A stretch of 64,000 nt of DNA from Aminipila sp963524205 (GCA_963524205.1 CAURED010000006.1:1-64000), one strand, 5' to 3'; positions 49,863-57,149 are shown, counted from the first letter of the stretch. Translations and numbers: made by a program. Notes: a model not told the origin generated them from the sequence alone.

Positions 49863-49948
49863 GTTGATATTTCAAGGAAAATAGAAAGACCACTGCGCTT
49901 GCAGTGGTCTTTGGTGAGGCACGAGGGACTCGAACCCCCAACCGACAG
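49863..49948. repeat. attachment site 2: tRNA 3' end plus terminator
   Basis: Near-identical to 35198-35284, including the hairpin AAAGACCACTGC/GCAGTGGTCTTT and the tRNA 3' end (49912-49948 read on the minus strand). It forms the border between the mobilizable element and the prophage. The intact tRNA should lie beyond the right end of the window. Confidence 0.85.
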
Positions 49949-49991
49949 ATTCCATTTGCTGGTTTTTATAAGTTTCTGTAAATGGCTAAAA

Positions 49992-50118
49992 CGTTGAAGT
50001 TTCAACGAATATTCACTGTAAATTTCTGTAACTTACTACACCCTACTAAAACTTTGGCGGGAAAATGGCGGGAATTTTTAAAAAATAGAATGATTTTTTA
50101 GCCCTCGAACCCCCAACC
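49992..50118. promoter_or_regulatory. palindrome and third tRNA-like fragment beside integrase 2
   Basis: CGTTGAAGTTTCAACG (49992-50007) is almost the same palindrome as in the control region near 38060-38075. At 50102-50118 a short copy of the tRNA T-arm end (CCTCGAACCCCCAACC) recurs. These may be recombinase arm sites or a worn older att site. Confidence 0.45.
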
Positions 50119-50132
50119 ATTTGGCGGGAATT

Positions 50133-51314
50133 TTATAACAAAAATTTGTTTAAAACCTCTACCGCATTTGTCTTTTGTTCAGGCATAACATGAGTATATA
50201 TATTCATCGTAATTATAATGCTGGCATGTCCTAAAAGATGCTGAACTGTTTTAGGAGGAATACCCGCTTCAAAAAGTTTAGTTGCATAGGTGTGTCTTAG
50301 GGCGTGGAATTTTTTATATTCTATACCAGCAGCCTTTAATATCCGAGTGTAAGTTTTTCTAAGGTTGTGTGGATCTGTAGGAGTTCCTACAGGAGTTTTA
50401 AATATATAGTTATCTCCATCAGCATATATAGGACCAGCCTTTAATCTTTCTTCTGATTGTAAAGCCTTGTGTTTTGTAAATTCTTTTTCAAGCTCAGTAG
50501 GATAGGGGACTGCTCTATAACTAGATTTGGTTTTAGGTGGAAGTAGAAAAAATTTGTATTCTTTTGTTCCGTCAGCTCCAACTATAGCGCTGTGCTTTAA
50601 ACTTTTATTTACATGAACCATTCCGTCATAGACATCTTCCCAAGTTAAGGCTAATAATTCCCCAAGGCGAAGCCCTGTAGATAAAGCTAATAAAATAAAC
50701 AATCTTAATCTATGGTTCTCAATAGCAGCTCTTAATTTCTTTATTTCTTCGTCAGTAAATGTGATAACTTCTTTTTCTTCATTATCTCCAATAGTCATTT
50801 CATTTTTGCCAGGAATACTTAAACTCTTATTTTGTAGAGGATTTTTAAGAATAAACCCTTCGTCTACACAATAGAATAAAAATTTCTTTAACAGCTTATT
50901 TAAAGTTTGAATCTGACTGGATGTTTTACCAGATTCAAAGAGTTGGTTATAATGCCTTTGAAAAATAATAGTTTTTAAGTTATCTAGTTTTAAAAAATAT
51001 AAGTCAGTGTTTTTTACATAGTTTCTAAAAAGACCTTCATATCTTTCAAAAGTAGTAGGGCGAATTTTAGAAGACATTCTAACTATTTCGAATAGCCATA
51101 AGTGCATTAACTCACCAAGACAGGCCTTATCATAGTTTTTTATAAGACCACACTTTAAACCATGCTCATAATCTTCCTTTTTAGCTTCAGCTTCTTTTTT
51201 ATTTTTTCCATAGAATTCTTTACGATTACGGCTGCCATCAGCATTTAAACCGTAATCTGCACTTATTCTATAATATTCTTTTCCACCTTTGGTACAGTTA
51301 GTCTTATTAGCCAT
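50133..51314 (-). CDS. tyrosine recombinase (integrase) of the prophage
   Basis: 393 residues. The N-terminal AP2-like segment (NCTKGGKEYYRISADYGLNA), a SAM-like core, and the catalytic domain with STGLRLGELLALTWED, HALRHTYATKLFEAG and LLGHASIIITMNIYTHV (nucleophile Tyr). It differs clearly from the integrase at 36248. It lies 185 bp from attachment site 2, as expected for a phage integrated in the same tRNA end. Own SD (AGAGGTATTT region) upstream. Confidence 0.93.
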   Translation of the reverse strand: MANKTNCTKGGKEYYRISADYGLNADGSRNRKEFYGKNKKEAEAKKEDYEHGLKCGLIKNYDKACLGELMHLWLFEIVRMSSKIRPTTFERYEGLFRNYVKNTDLYFLKLDNLKTIIFQRHYNQLFESGKTSSQIQTLNKLLKKFLFYCVDEGFILKNPLQNKSLSIPGKNEMTIGDNEEKEVITFTDEEIKKLRAAIENHRLRLFILLALSTGLRLGELLALTWEDVYDGMVHVNKSLKHSAIVGADGTKEYKFFLLPPKTKSSYRAVPYPTELEKEFTKHKALQSEERLKAGPIYADGDNYIFKTPVGTPTDPHNLRKTYTRILKAAGIEYKKFHALRHTYATKLFEAGIPPKTVQHLLGHASIIITMNIYTHVMPEQKTNAVEVLNKFLL

Positions 51315-51467
51315 ATAAATACCTCTTTTCTAAAAAAGGGTATAAAAATACCCCTAAATATTGTAATTAGAGGTTGTTCGTGATACAATTCTAGTGCGAG
51401 TAGAGGTTTGTACCAGTACAACCTTTAAGCATTAGCTCCCAGCAATGGGGGCTTTTGTTTTGTTATT

Positions 51468-51905
51468 TTAATTAGAATTTAATACTAGTCCAGCATCTGA
51501 ATCTACCCATCCTCCTGTTAAGCCTAATGCTTTTATAACTTCAGATGAAAGAGGGACATAAGTTACATCGTTAATAACTACAGGGCAGTAATTTGATGTT
51601 GTAATATTTAAATTAGTCCCATTAACTACAACAGGAAAAGAAGGTTTATTATAATTTGTTGTAGCTATAGATTTAGTAGCTGGTTTTGCCGCAGAAACAG
51701 AGCTATAAGGGCAAACTCCGTTTGAGTGCAAATGTGCTGGGTGACCACCACAATGATAATGATAGCTTCCTAAACCACTAACATTTTTATTATCATGATG
51801 GCCTCCTGCTGAATCTGTACGACCTGAATGCGCAAGAACAACAATTGGCATACAAATACATAACGCAATAATAACAATAACTTGTAATAATTTTTTCTTT
51901 TTCAT
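51468..51905 (-). CDS. secreted YHYH-motif protein
   Basis: 145 residues. Signal peptide MKKKKLLQVIVIIALCICMP ending near VLA. Then the mature start HSGRTDSAGGHHDNKNVSGL and GSYHYHCGGHPAHLHSNGVCPY, the well-known His-rich YHYH module of Firmicute and phage proteins. The C-terminal 60 residues (INDVTYVPLSSEVIKALGL) resemble a copper-amine-oxidase-like or stalk domain. Probably metal-binding and extracellular; a lysogenic conversion gene beside the integrase. Confidence 0.85.
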   Translation of the reverse strand: MKKKKLLQVIVIIALCICMPIVVLAHSGRTDSAGGHHDNKNVSGLGSYHYHCGGHPAHLHSNGVCPYSSVSAAKPATKSIATTNYNKPSFPVVVNGTNLNITTSNYCPVVINDVTYVPLSSEVIKALGLTGGWVDSDAGLVLNSN

Positions 51906-51990
51906 AATCTACTCCTTAATTTATTAAAATACATATTTATATTACACTTTCTAATAAATTAATGCTGTCGTATTTTGACGAATTAAAAAA

Positions 51991-52212
51991 TTATCCTACA
52001 TGTCTTTCAGTTTCAATCTCATTTACATTGACACTACAATCATAATCGCCATTATCGATATGTGCTATCTCATGGTCGTAAGTTGAAATTTGCATTTCAT
52101 TACTTAATCTAGCATTTATTAATATTGTATAACTATCATCCTCATTTTTTGTAGTAAAACCTCTGATGGAATGAGGAAGATCTACAAGAAAAACTCTAAT
52201 GGTTTCAGTCAT
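51991..52212 (-). CDS. small ImmA/IrrE-like metallopeptidase
   Basis: 73 residues. The zinc motif HEIAHI (in STYDHEIAHIDNGDYDCSVN) is preceded by NARLSNEMQISTYD. Phage ImmA-type proteases next to a repressor gene cleave or inactivate it to induce the phage. It begins 2 nt after the repressor stop. Shorter than usual, so probably a minimal form. Confidence 0.75.
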   Translation of the reverse strand: MTETIRVFLVDLPHSIRGFTTKNEDDSYTILINARLSNEMQISTYDHEIAHIDNGDYDCSVNVNEIETERHVG

Positions 52213-52214
52213 TA

Positions 52215-52601
52215 TTATTCATCACCTTTTAATCTTTTAACTAATCCAACGATGTAATCTAAATCTTCTTTTTTTAAATCTCTTTTTGCATCAAGTAATA
52301 TTCTGGTTTCTCTATCTTCATATATTTCCTGAGCTTTTTGTGCAACTTCTTCATCTAAATAATATCCTAAAAACTGTTCTTTTTTCTCATTAACATTTGT
52401 TAAATCTGAATTAAGAAGCTCATCCATTGAAACATTGAACATGTCAGATAAAATTTTTAATTTAGCAACTGATGGTTCTGCAATACCAGTTTCCCATTTT
52501 TGTATAGTGGTAAAGGACTTATATCCCAGTTTTTCAGCAATATAATCCTGTGAATATCCCTTTGATTTTCTTAAATATTTTAAATTAGTTGAAAACGTCA
52601 T
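52215..52601 (-). CDS. prophage CI-like repressor (XRE family)
   Basis: 128 residues from ATG 52601 with SD GAGGTGAT. Helix-turn-helix: FSTNLKYLRKSKGYSQDYIA, EKLGYKSFTTIQKWETGIAEP. The C-terminal part (DEEVAQKAQEIYEDRETRIL) is helical with no Ser/Lys peptidase, so inactivation may rely on the adjacent ImmA-like protein. It is divergent from the Cro-like gene over three operators. Confidence 0.9.
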   Translation of the reverse strand: MTFSTNLKYLRKSKGYSQDYIAEKLGYKSFTTIQKWETGIAEPSVAKLKILSDMFNVSMDELLNSDLTNVNEKKEQFLGYYLDEEVAQKAQEIYEDRETRILLDAKRDLKKEDLDYIVGLVKRLKGDE

Positions 52602-52632
52602 ATTAATCACCTCATAAATACATTATAAATAA

Positions 52633-52723
52633 ACTTGAAAAAAAATCAACTATTTTTTAATTTATAATAAAATAACTTGAAAAAAATTCAAATGATATAT
52701 TGACACTTGAAAAAAATTCAAGT
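52633..52723. promoter_or_regulatory. prophage switch: three operators and divergent promoters
   Basis: Operators: O1 52633-52651, O2 52675-52693 and O3 52705-52723, the last a perfect ACTTGAA-N5-TTCAAGT. O3 fills the spacer of the rightward promoter TTGACA (52699-52704), 17 nt, TATTAT. O1 overlaps the leftward promoter (TTGATT, about 16 nt, TATAAT on the minus strand). A fourth near-copy (ACTTGAAAAAAAATCAAGT, about 52941-52959) lies inside the end of the cro-like gene. Confidence 0.85.
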
Positions 52724-52749
52724 ATTATTATGGACAAGGAGGTGGTGAA

Positions 52750-52977
52750 ATGAAATATTCTCTAAAAGAATTAAGGGCTAAAAACGATTGGACACAAGAA
52801 GAAACTGCTGTAAAACTTAATGTTTCAACGCAAACTTATAATGCATGGGAGAACGATTTTGGAAAGGTTAAAGCCAGAAATGCAAAACGAGTAGCAGATT
52901 TATTTAATGTGAAAATTGATGATATTTTTTTTACAGAATTACTTGAAAAAAAATCAAGTAAAATAAAGATAGCTTAA
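52750..52977 (+). CDS. Cro-like XRE regulator
   Basis: 75 residues; SD AAGGAGGTGG. Helix-turn-helix SLKELRAKNDWTQEETAVKL NVSTQTYNAWENDFGK. It opens the rightward early operon. Its last codons (LLEKKSSK) coincide with an operator-like sequence. Confidence 0.88.
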   Translation: MKYSLKELRAKNDWTQEETAVKLNVSTQTYNAWENDFGKVKARNAKRVADLFNVKIDDIFFTELLEKKSSKIKIA

Positions 52978-52992
52978 AAGGAGGTGAGATGG

Positions 52993-53130
52993 ATGAAAAA
53001 TTTATTATTTAAATTAAAGCAATTATTTCCGTTGATGTACTGGAGTAAATACAAAGACGCCAATGGCAATGGTCAGATCGCAGTATGGCGCCAATGGTTT
53101 GGTAAAGTACTTTGGGTTAAACATTTATAG
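52993..53130 (+). CDS. 45-residue phage early protein
   Basis: SD AGGAGGTGAG; ATG at 52993, chosen over an ATG three codons-worth earlier in another frame that stops quickly. The product contains MKNLLFKLKQLFPLMYWSKY and DANGNGQIAVWRQWFGKVLW. Trp-rich, basic. Widespread-looking small phage protein, function unknown. Confidence 0.6.
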   Translation: MKNLLFKLKQLFPLMYWSKYKDANGNGQIAVWRQWFGKVLWVKHL

Positions 53131-53135
53131 ACATA

Positions 53136-53270
53136 TTAAGGTCTGTAAGTTGTTTTAGTACATTTTGGACATGGAGGAAGAGTATCTGTATTATCATCAA
53201 GAACTACCTTTTGTCCACAGTTAGTACAAGTGTATGTACCTTTTCCAGGTTTTTCACCAGTTTGTGACAT
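53136..53270 (-). CDS. 44-residue zinc-ribbon protein
   Basis: Minus strand, SD AAAGGAGGTG. Sequence GKGTYTCTNCGQKVVLDDNT, LPPCPKC: two CxxC knuckles, a rubredoxin-like zinc ribbon. It is the first of four small minus-strand genes, each beside a repeated divergent promoter block. Function unknown. Confidence 0.8.
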   Translation of the reverse strand: MSQTGEKPGKGTYTCTNCGQKVVLDDNTDTLPPCPKCTKTTYRP

Positions 53271-53304
53271 GAAAAACACCTCCTTTCTAAGTATATTATA
53301 TCAC

Positions 53305-53340
53305 ATGGAAAATATTACAATAATAAAGATGGTTCGACAA
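53305..53340 (+). repeat. divergent promoter block, copy 1
   Basis: ATGGAAAATATTACA...GTTCGACAA. On the minus strand it carries TATAAT (near 53292-53300) for the zinc-ribbon gene. Other copies: 54124-54158, about 54729-54764, 55646-55681. Confidence 0.7.
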
Positions 53341-53502
53341 AAAAGGACAGAAAACAAGCTACCAAATTGGCTAGTAGCCAAAACTGGAAAGGGCAAGCTA
53401 GTTCTAGTACATAGACATACAGATAAAGAGAGGGTTACTCCTGAAGGGAGTAAGTTTGAAGGGGAGGTCAAGAAACGTATAAACTATTACAACAAATATT
53501 AA
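53305..53502 (+). CDS. 65-residue phage protein starting in the repeat block
   Basis: The frame starts ATG GAA AAT ATT ACA within the repeat block shared with 54124 and 55646, then NKLPNWLVAKTGKGKLVLVH and HTDKERVTPEGSKFEGEVKK. The second half recurs as a broken copy at 54832-54938. There is no good SD before the ATG, so translation from an internal start is possible. Not recognised. Confidence 0.5.
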   Translation: MENITIIKMVRQKRTENKLPNWLVAKTGKGKLVLVHRHTDKERVTPEGSKFEGEVKKRINYYNKY

Positions 53503-53673
53503 AAGAACTTCAAGAAATACATAAAATCTTGGAGTTAAAAGACGGACCTATGGAAATCAGACAAGTTGATGTTTCTAAATCACCTAAAATACAGCAAGTA
53601 ATAGAAGGACTATTGAAGCTTTAATAAATGGATTATAGATCCTGTGAATTTAGAAAGGAAGATAAGATGCATA
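53503..53673 (+). other. coding-like frame without start
   Basis: About 120 bases overlapping the previous stop read LLQQILKELQEIHKILELKD and GPMEIRQVDVSKSPKIQQVI to TAA at 53622-53624, but no start codon lies behind a ribosome binding site. It may be a frameshifted extension of the preceding gene. Confidence 0.35.
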
Positions 53674-53784
53674 ATGAAAAATATTAAAAAAAGACATTTT
53701 ATAGAAACGCCTCTAGAATGGTGCTGCTGGACCCTAATGTGGGCTCTAATTGGAATATTTACTACACTCTATTTTGTAAAGTGA
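53674..53784 (+). CDS. 36-residue membrane peptide
   Basis: MKNIKKRHFIETPLEWCCWT then LMWALIGIFTTLYFVK: one membrane helix. SD AAGGAA lies about 14 nt upstream, a weak fit. Its stop overlaps the end of the convergent minus-strand gene. Confidence 0.4.
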   Translation: MKNIKKRHFIETPLEWCCWTLMWALIGIFTTLYFVK

Positions 53785-54089
53785 TATTGAAGGAAAAGAG
53801 TAACAATGCTACCAAATATAGCAGAGAAAAGAGCTACAGAAAAATTTATTGTCCAATTTATAAAGACAGATTTTAAGGCATTATTCTTATCATCAAAATA
53901 AGTAAACCCTTGAGCATCGAGAGTAATATAAAACTCATTGTTACCAGCGGGTTTTAGAGATATTAAATTCTTTGCAGCAAGGAAACGTAGGTCATAGTCA
54001 TTTATTTTAAGTTTGGGTGCAAAAGCAATCCCATCATTACTTATTATTTCACTTTGTATAGCTTTTAATTGCTTTTCAAATTTCTTCAT
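53769..54089 (-). CDS. 106-residue protein with C-terminal membrane helix
   Basis: ATG at 54089 after GGATGTGATT. N-terminal domain KKFEKQLKAIQSEIISNDGI, FLAAKNLISLKPAGNNEFYI looks like a small winged helix. The C-terminal helix INWTINFSVALFSAIFGSIV is a membrane anchor. It is the second divergent mini-gene next to a repeat block; probably a moron. Family unknown. Confidence 0.65.
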   Translation of the reverse strand: MKKFEKQLKAIQSEIISNDGIAFAPKLKINDYDLRFLAAKNLISLKPAGNNEFYITLDAQGFTYFDDKNNALKSVFINWTINFSVALFSAIFGSIVTLFLQYHFTK

Positions 54090-54123
54090 TATAATCACAT
54101 CCTTTCAATAGTGATTATATCAT

Positions 54124-54158
54124 ATGGAAGATATTACATAAAGTGAGATAGTTCGACA
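54124..54158 (+). repeat. divergent promoter block, copy 2
   Basis: ATGGAAGATATTACATAAAG...GTTCGACAA. The frame seen in copies 1 and 4 is stopped here by TAA after five codons. On the minus strand the neighbouring TATAAT serves the 106-residue gene. Confidence 0.7.
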
Positions 54159-54183
54159 ATACGGAAAGGAGGCGAAAAAGATA

Positions 54184-54414
54184 ATGACTGAATATCAAGA
54201 GGTGAGTTTTGACACAACACCTAGAATTGAAGCTTTAACTATAGAAAAATGTGCCAAAGTTACAAAGATAGGTAGAGATTCTATAAGACAATTAATTAAT
54301 AATCCTAATTCAGAATTTCCATATTTCAAAATTGGGACTGAAGCATTAATACCAGTAGCGGCACTTGAACAATGGATGATTAAGGTATCAGAAGAAAGAA
54401 AGTGCTTTTGTTAA
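54184..54414 (+). CDS. excisionase/HTH_17-like DNA-binding protein
   Basis: 76 residues; SD AAAGGAGGCG. Contains IEALTIEKCAKVTKIGRDSI, RQLINNPNSEFPYFKIGTEA, LIPVAALEQWM, the MerR-like helix-turn-helix plus wing that ends in V-x-x-x-x-L-x-x-W, as in phage excisionases. It lies in the early operon, fitting a role in prophage excision. Confidence 0.8.
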   Translation: MTEYQEVSFDTTPRIEALTIEKCAKVTKIGRDSIRQLINNPNSEFPYFKIGTEALIPVAALEQWMIKVSEERKCFC

Positions 54415-54458
54415 TTACATAGGAGTAAAAAATGCAAAATTCTATAATCGAAAAGATG

Positions 54459-54488
54459 AAACCGCCTGCAAAATATTACAAGCGGTTT
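54459..54488 (-). terminator. hairpin downstream of the 53-residue minus-strand gene
   Basis: AAACCGC (54459-54465) pairs with GCGGTTT (54482-54488). Confidence 0.5.
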
Positions 54489-54506
54489 GTAAGGCAAGCA
54501 AATCTA

Positions 54507-54668
54507 TTATGCTCCAGCAAGATCAGATACTTTGGAGTAGATAATTTCTATGAATTTTGCATATTTATCGGCATTTTCTGTTGCTAAATCTATGTAATTA
54601 TTATTTGAGGTTGAAACATATGCAGTAATAAGTTCTACAGTTGCTTGCATTTTCTCTTTAGAAGTCAT
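54507..54668 (-). CDS. 53-residue helical protein
   Basis: ATG at 54668 with SD AAAGGAGAAA. Sequence begins MTSKEKMQATVELITAYVST and goes on with NNYIDLATENADKYAKFIEI. Helical, acidic, no signal peptide. It is the third divergent mini-gene beside a repeat block and has its own hairpin after the stop. No family recognised. Confidence 0.65.
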   Translation of the reverse strand: MTSKEKMQATVELITAYVSTSNNNYIDLATENADKYAKFIEIIYSKVSDLAGA

Positions 54669-54728
54669 GATATTTTCTCCTTTCCATTTTATTTAGCGTT
54701 GGGAGCTCCCAAAGGTAAATTATACCAC

Positions 54729-54938
54729 TAAGGAGAAATTACATAAAGTGAGACCGTTCGACAAATATAAAACAGAGGAGGAAATGCACAAAAGAAAAGG
54801 TTTTAATAAGTAATTATGGGTTATAGCCATTAAATTGGCTAGTAGCCAAAAGCTCGAAAGACAAGCTAGTTTTGATACATAGGCACACGGATAAAGAGAG
54901 GGTTATTCCGGAAGTGAATAAGGTAAAAGGAAGGTGAA
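54729..54938 (+). pseudogene. promoter block copy 3 and broken copy of the 53.3-kb gene
   Basis: The block AAATTACATAAAGTGAGACC then GTTCGACAA (54735-54764) is followed by a stretch (54832-54921) very similar to 53363-53452, reading LNWLVAKSSKDKLVLIHRHT and DKERVIPEVNK. An in-frame TAG precedes it and there is no start codon. It is a decayed duplicate. Confidence 0.65.
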
Positions 54939-54940
54939 AT

Positions 54941-55171
54941 GTGGTTATTATTACAGCAGGAAGAGAACAACTAAAAAATCAAATTATAAGTAATTTGATT
55001 CAAGCTCATAAAAAAATGGCTCAAAATTTTGAGCCAAGTAATACAAAGGAATTAATTAAATTATCTAAGTATATTTTAAAAATATCAAAGAATTGTGAGG
55101 ATATATTGATACAGCCTATCACGGAAAATAATAGCGACAGGAGTAGCAAACCACCAAATAATTTGCAGTAA
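54941..55171 (+). CDS. 76-residue phage protein
   Basis: GTG start 5 nt after GGAAGGTG. Sequence VIITAGREQLKNQIISNLIQ, FEPSNTKELIKLSKYILKIS, helical. The last 29 codons overlap the end of a convergent minus-strand gene. Not recognised. Confidence 0.6.
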   Translation: MVIITAGREQLKNQIISNLIQAHKKMAQNFEPSNTKELIKLSKYILKISKNCEDILIQPITENNSDRSSKPPNNLQ

Positions 55172-55612
55172 TTTTATTAATACCGATTGAGATGGGACAC
55201 CTAAATATTGAAAAATTTTTTGAGGTAAAAAGATTAATGAATTAATCCAAAAGAAGGGATTAAAAGTTTCAAACATATGAGTCCTATATATGCCTAAGGC
55301 TTCTTCAAAGCTTTCAAGCATTGTCTTTGCATAATCCACAACATTAGTGGGGTAAAGGCTAAAAAGAGGAACTTGGTACGAGGCCATTTGGCCATAACCC
55401 ATATTTGCTATATAAGGAACATTTAGATTACCCAATGCATTTTTTATTAATGATTTAACGCGATTCCGAGATGATACAAGATCCAAATGTATCTCTGAGC
55501 CATTAAGCCATTTATAGTATTGATCCTGATATTTTGATAATTCTATAAATCTGGCTAAATTCAAAAGAAATTTATAAAGTAAGATAGCAACCACTATTAA
55601 AAAATATTTCAT
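55085..55612 (-). CDS. 175-residue membrane-anchored protein
   Basis: ATG 55612 after GAAAGGATGTG. N-terminal membrane helix MKYFLIVVAILLYKFLLNLA. The soluble part (WLNGSEIHLDLVSSRNRVKS, LIKNALGNLNVPYIANMGYG, YPTNVVDYAKTMLESFEEAL) is followed by a second hydrophobic stretch near the end (LLQIIWWFATPVAIIF). It is the fourth minus-strand gene next to a repeat block; probably a lysogenic accessory (moron) gene. Family unknown. Confidence 0.7.
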   Translation of the reverse strand: MKYFLIVVAILLYKFLLNLARFIELSKYQDQYYKWLNGSEIHLDLVSSRNRVKSLIKNALGNLNVPYIANMGYGQMASYQVPLFSLYPTNVVDYAKTMLESFEEALGIYRTHMFETFNPFFWINSLIFLPQKIFQYLGVPSQSVLIKLLQIIWWFATPVAIIFRDRLYQYILTIL

Positions 55613-55645
55613 ATAAGCACATCCTTTCAATACTGATTATAACAC

Positions 55646-55681
55646 ATGGAAGATATTACAAAAAGAGAGACTATTCGACAA
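55646..55681 (+). repeat. divergent promoter block, copy 4
   Basis: ATGGAAGATATTACAAAAAG...CTATTCGACAA; here the frame is open and forms the first codons of the next gene. TATAAT on the minus strand (near 55636-55641) serves the 175-residue gene. Confidence 0.7.
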
Positions 55682-56062
55682 GGGAGGGTGAACTCGATAG
55701 ATACAAGTAATTTATTATTTCCAAAGCCAGGAGGCAAAAAGACCGAAAAGAAATGCAACGGATACAAAGACAAGCCCAATCGAAAATGCTACTACACTGG
55801 GGTACCAGGAGCAGAGAGACACGAGGTATTTTGTGGTAGTGGGAAAAGACAAATTAGTATAGACAACAGATTCCAAATTGACGTACACCCGGTAATACAT
55901 GCAACATTGCAGCAAAGCTCCACGGAGTGGGCCATCAAGGAAAATATAAAGTGGAAAAAGTACTTTCAAAAGGAATATGAGAAAAAGCTTAGAAAAAAAG
56001 GCATGAGCAAAGAAAATGCACATCAACTCTGGATGGCCCTGATCGGAGAAAACTTTTTATAA
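55646..56062 (+). CDS. 138-residue phage protein
   Basis: Starts in the repeat block (MEDITKRETIRQGRVNSIDT); a GTG at 55688 is an alternative. It contains KKCNGYKDKPNRKCYYTGVP and GAERHEVFCGSGKRQISIDN, then a helical end IKWKKYFQKEYEKKLRKKGM. The Cys/His pattern before a compact basic end is like HNH-type DNA-binding phage proteins that act on recombination, but I cannot name the family. Confidence 0.65.
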   Translation: MEDITKRETIRQGRVNSIDTSNLLFPKPGGKKTEKKCNGYKDKPNRKCYYTGVPGAERHEVFCGSGKRQISIDNRFQIDVHPVIHATLQQSSTEWAIKENIKWKKYFQKEYEKKLRKKGMSKENAHQLWMALIGENFL

Positions 56063-56085
56063 CCATTAAGGAAGGAGGGAGTTTA

Positions 56086-56322
56086 GTGGAATTAAGAGAA
56101 AAGGCGATAAGACTAATTGAACAGTCTATAGACATCTTTGAAACATTAGGATGCTATACAGTTGATACTTTACAAGTTATATTTTCCGGGACAAAGGCAC
56201 ATTTTAATTATTACCTCTTAGGACTTATAAGTGAAGCAGAGTATGAGGAATATAACTCCAGAATAATTAATATCTTTGACAGAAAAATGGAAGAGTTAGA
56301 AAATGTAAAAGAAGATGGTTAG
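56086..56322 (+). CDS. 78-residue phage early protein
   Basis: GTG start, SD GGAAGGAGGG. Helical: KAIRLIEQSIDIFETLGCYT, YYLLGLISEAEYEEYNSRII. Overlaps the next gene by 8 nt. Not recognised. Confidence 0.7.
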   Translation: MELREKAIRLIEQSIDIFETLGCYTVDTLQVIFSGTKAHFNYYLLGLISEAEYEEYNSRIINIFDRKMEELENVKEDG

Positions 56323-56638
56323 CTGTCCGATTTGCGGTAGCACTAATTTTAATATCGGTAAGAGCTGCAAGTTCCATGGACAAACCGTATGCATAGATTG
56401 CTGTAAAGCCTGTGAGCATTATACATTTGATGATATATATTTCATGCACCGGTGCAAATACGGAGTAGCAGAAGCCGAAAAGGTCAAGGATGAAATTGCA
56501 GAAACTAGAAAAAAGATAGAAGAACTGGACAAGCAGCAAGAAGACTTATTCCGTAGAGGGTACCAACAAAAAGCTGATGATGTAGTTTGGGAGATTGTAG
56601 AACTACAAAGAAGATTAGAGAGGTTAAAAGGTGCGTAA
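56315..56638 (+). CDS. zinc-finger coiled-coil phage protein
   Basis: 107 residues. N-terminal Cys clusters CPICGSTNF, CKFHGQTVCIDCCKACEHY make one or two zinc knuckles; the second half is a coiled coil (EKVKDEIAETRKKIEELDKQ). It overlaps genes on both sides, typical of a compact phage operon. Confidence 0.75.
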   Translation: MVSCPICGSTNFNIGKSCKFHGQTVCIDCCKACEHYTFDDIYFMHRCKYGVAEAEKVKDEIAETRKKIEELDKQQEDLFRRGYQQKADDVVWEIVELQRRLERLKGA

Positions 56639-56792
56639 TCTGATACATAACTGCCTATTATTACTATCTGGACTATTATGTGTAGCTATTGGTATAAAGT
56701 TGGCATACATAGAGAGAGACGGATTTGGAATAGGCTGTGAATACCTATTTATACTTATCCCATTTGGAGTTAAATACATATGGGAGCATTAA
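56631..56792 (+). CDS. 53-residue membrane protein
   Basis: GTG start overlapping the previous gene by 8 nt. Two hydrophobic segments: LIHNCLLLLSGLLCVAIGIK and CEYLFILIPFGVKYIW. Holin-like in size but placed in the early region. Confidence 0.6.
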   Translation: MRNLIHNCLLLLSGLLCVAIGIKLAYIERDGFGIGCEYLFILIPFGVKYIWEH

Positions 56793-56797
56793 AAAAG

Positions 56798-56868
56798 AAT
56801 CTACATAAGAGCTGCAACTCTGTAGATTCCCTAAAGTTAGATGTCTCTAAAGGAGACATCTCTATTTT
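56798..56868 (+). terminator. two consecutive hairpins
   Basis: GAATCTACA (56798-56806)/TGTAGATTC (56821-56829) and AGATGTCTC/GAGACATCT (about 56838-56860) followed by CTATTTTA. They may terminate the early operon or shape the leader of the next gene. Confidence 0.55.
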
Positions 56869-56891
56869 ACCACAAAAAGGAGATAAACACA

Positions 56892-57149
56892 ATGAAGCTT
56901 AGAGATTTTAGAAACATATGCAGAAAGCATATACATGAAGATGGATGCATTAAATGCCCTGGACACAACGATAAAACTAAGAGTTGCTTGTTCTGCAAAC
57001 CTCCGCATGCTTGGAGCAATGAAGAAATTACAAGTTATAAGGAAAAATTGAGAAGAGAAAATTATGGCAAAGGCAATAGTTCTAAAGGTGGTGATAAGGT
57101 TGAAGGCTACGCAAGAAGTGCTAATATCCATAAGACCGGAATTTGTTGA
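56892..57149 (+). CDS. 85-residue Cys-rich phage protein
   Basis: ATG 56892 with SD AAAGGAG. Sequence KLRDFRNICRKHIHEDGCIK, CPGHNDKTKSCLFCKPPHAW: Cys/His pairs of a zinc-binding fold. The end overlaps the ASCH gene by 50 nt. Confidence 0.7.
   Translation: MKLRDFRNICRKHIHEDGCIKCPGHNDKTKSCLFCKPPHAWSNEEITSYKEKLRRENYGKGNSSKGGDKVEGYARSANIHKTGIC

Noticed and set aside
49756..49941. 61-residue frame on the minus strand
   Set aside because: It is a translation through the tRNA end and terminator, has no ribosome binding site and arises wherever such tRNA ends occur.
52633..52723. Short repeats near the prophage repressor as a CRISPR remnant
   Set aside because: They are palindromic and overlap divergent promoters between repressor and Cro-like genes, so they are operators.
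54432..54587. About 51-codon plus-strand frame starting MQNSIIEKMKPPAKYYKRFV
   Set aside because: Most of it is antisense to the better supported minus-strand gene 54507-54668 and its terminator, although an SD-like AGGAG is present.
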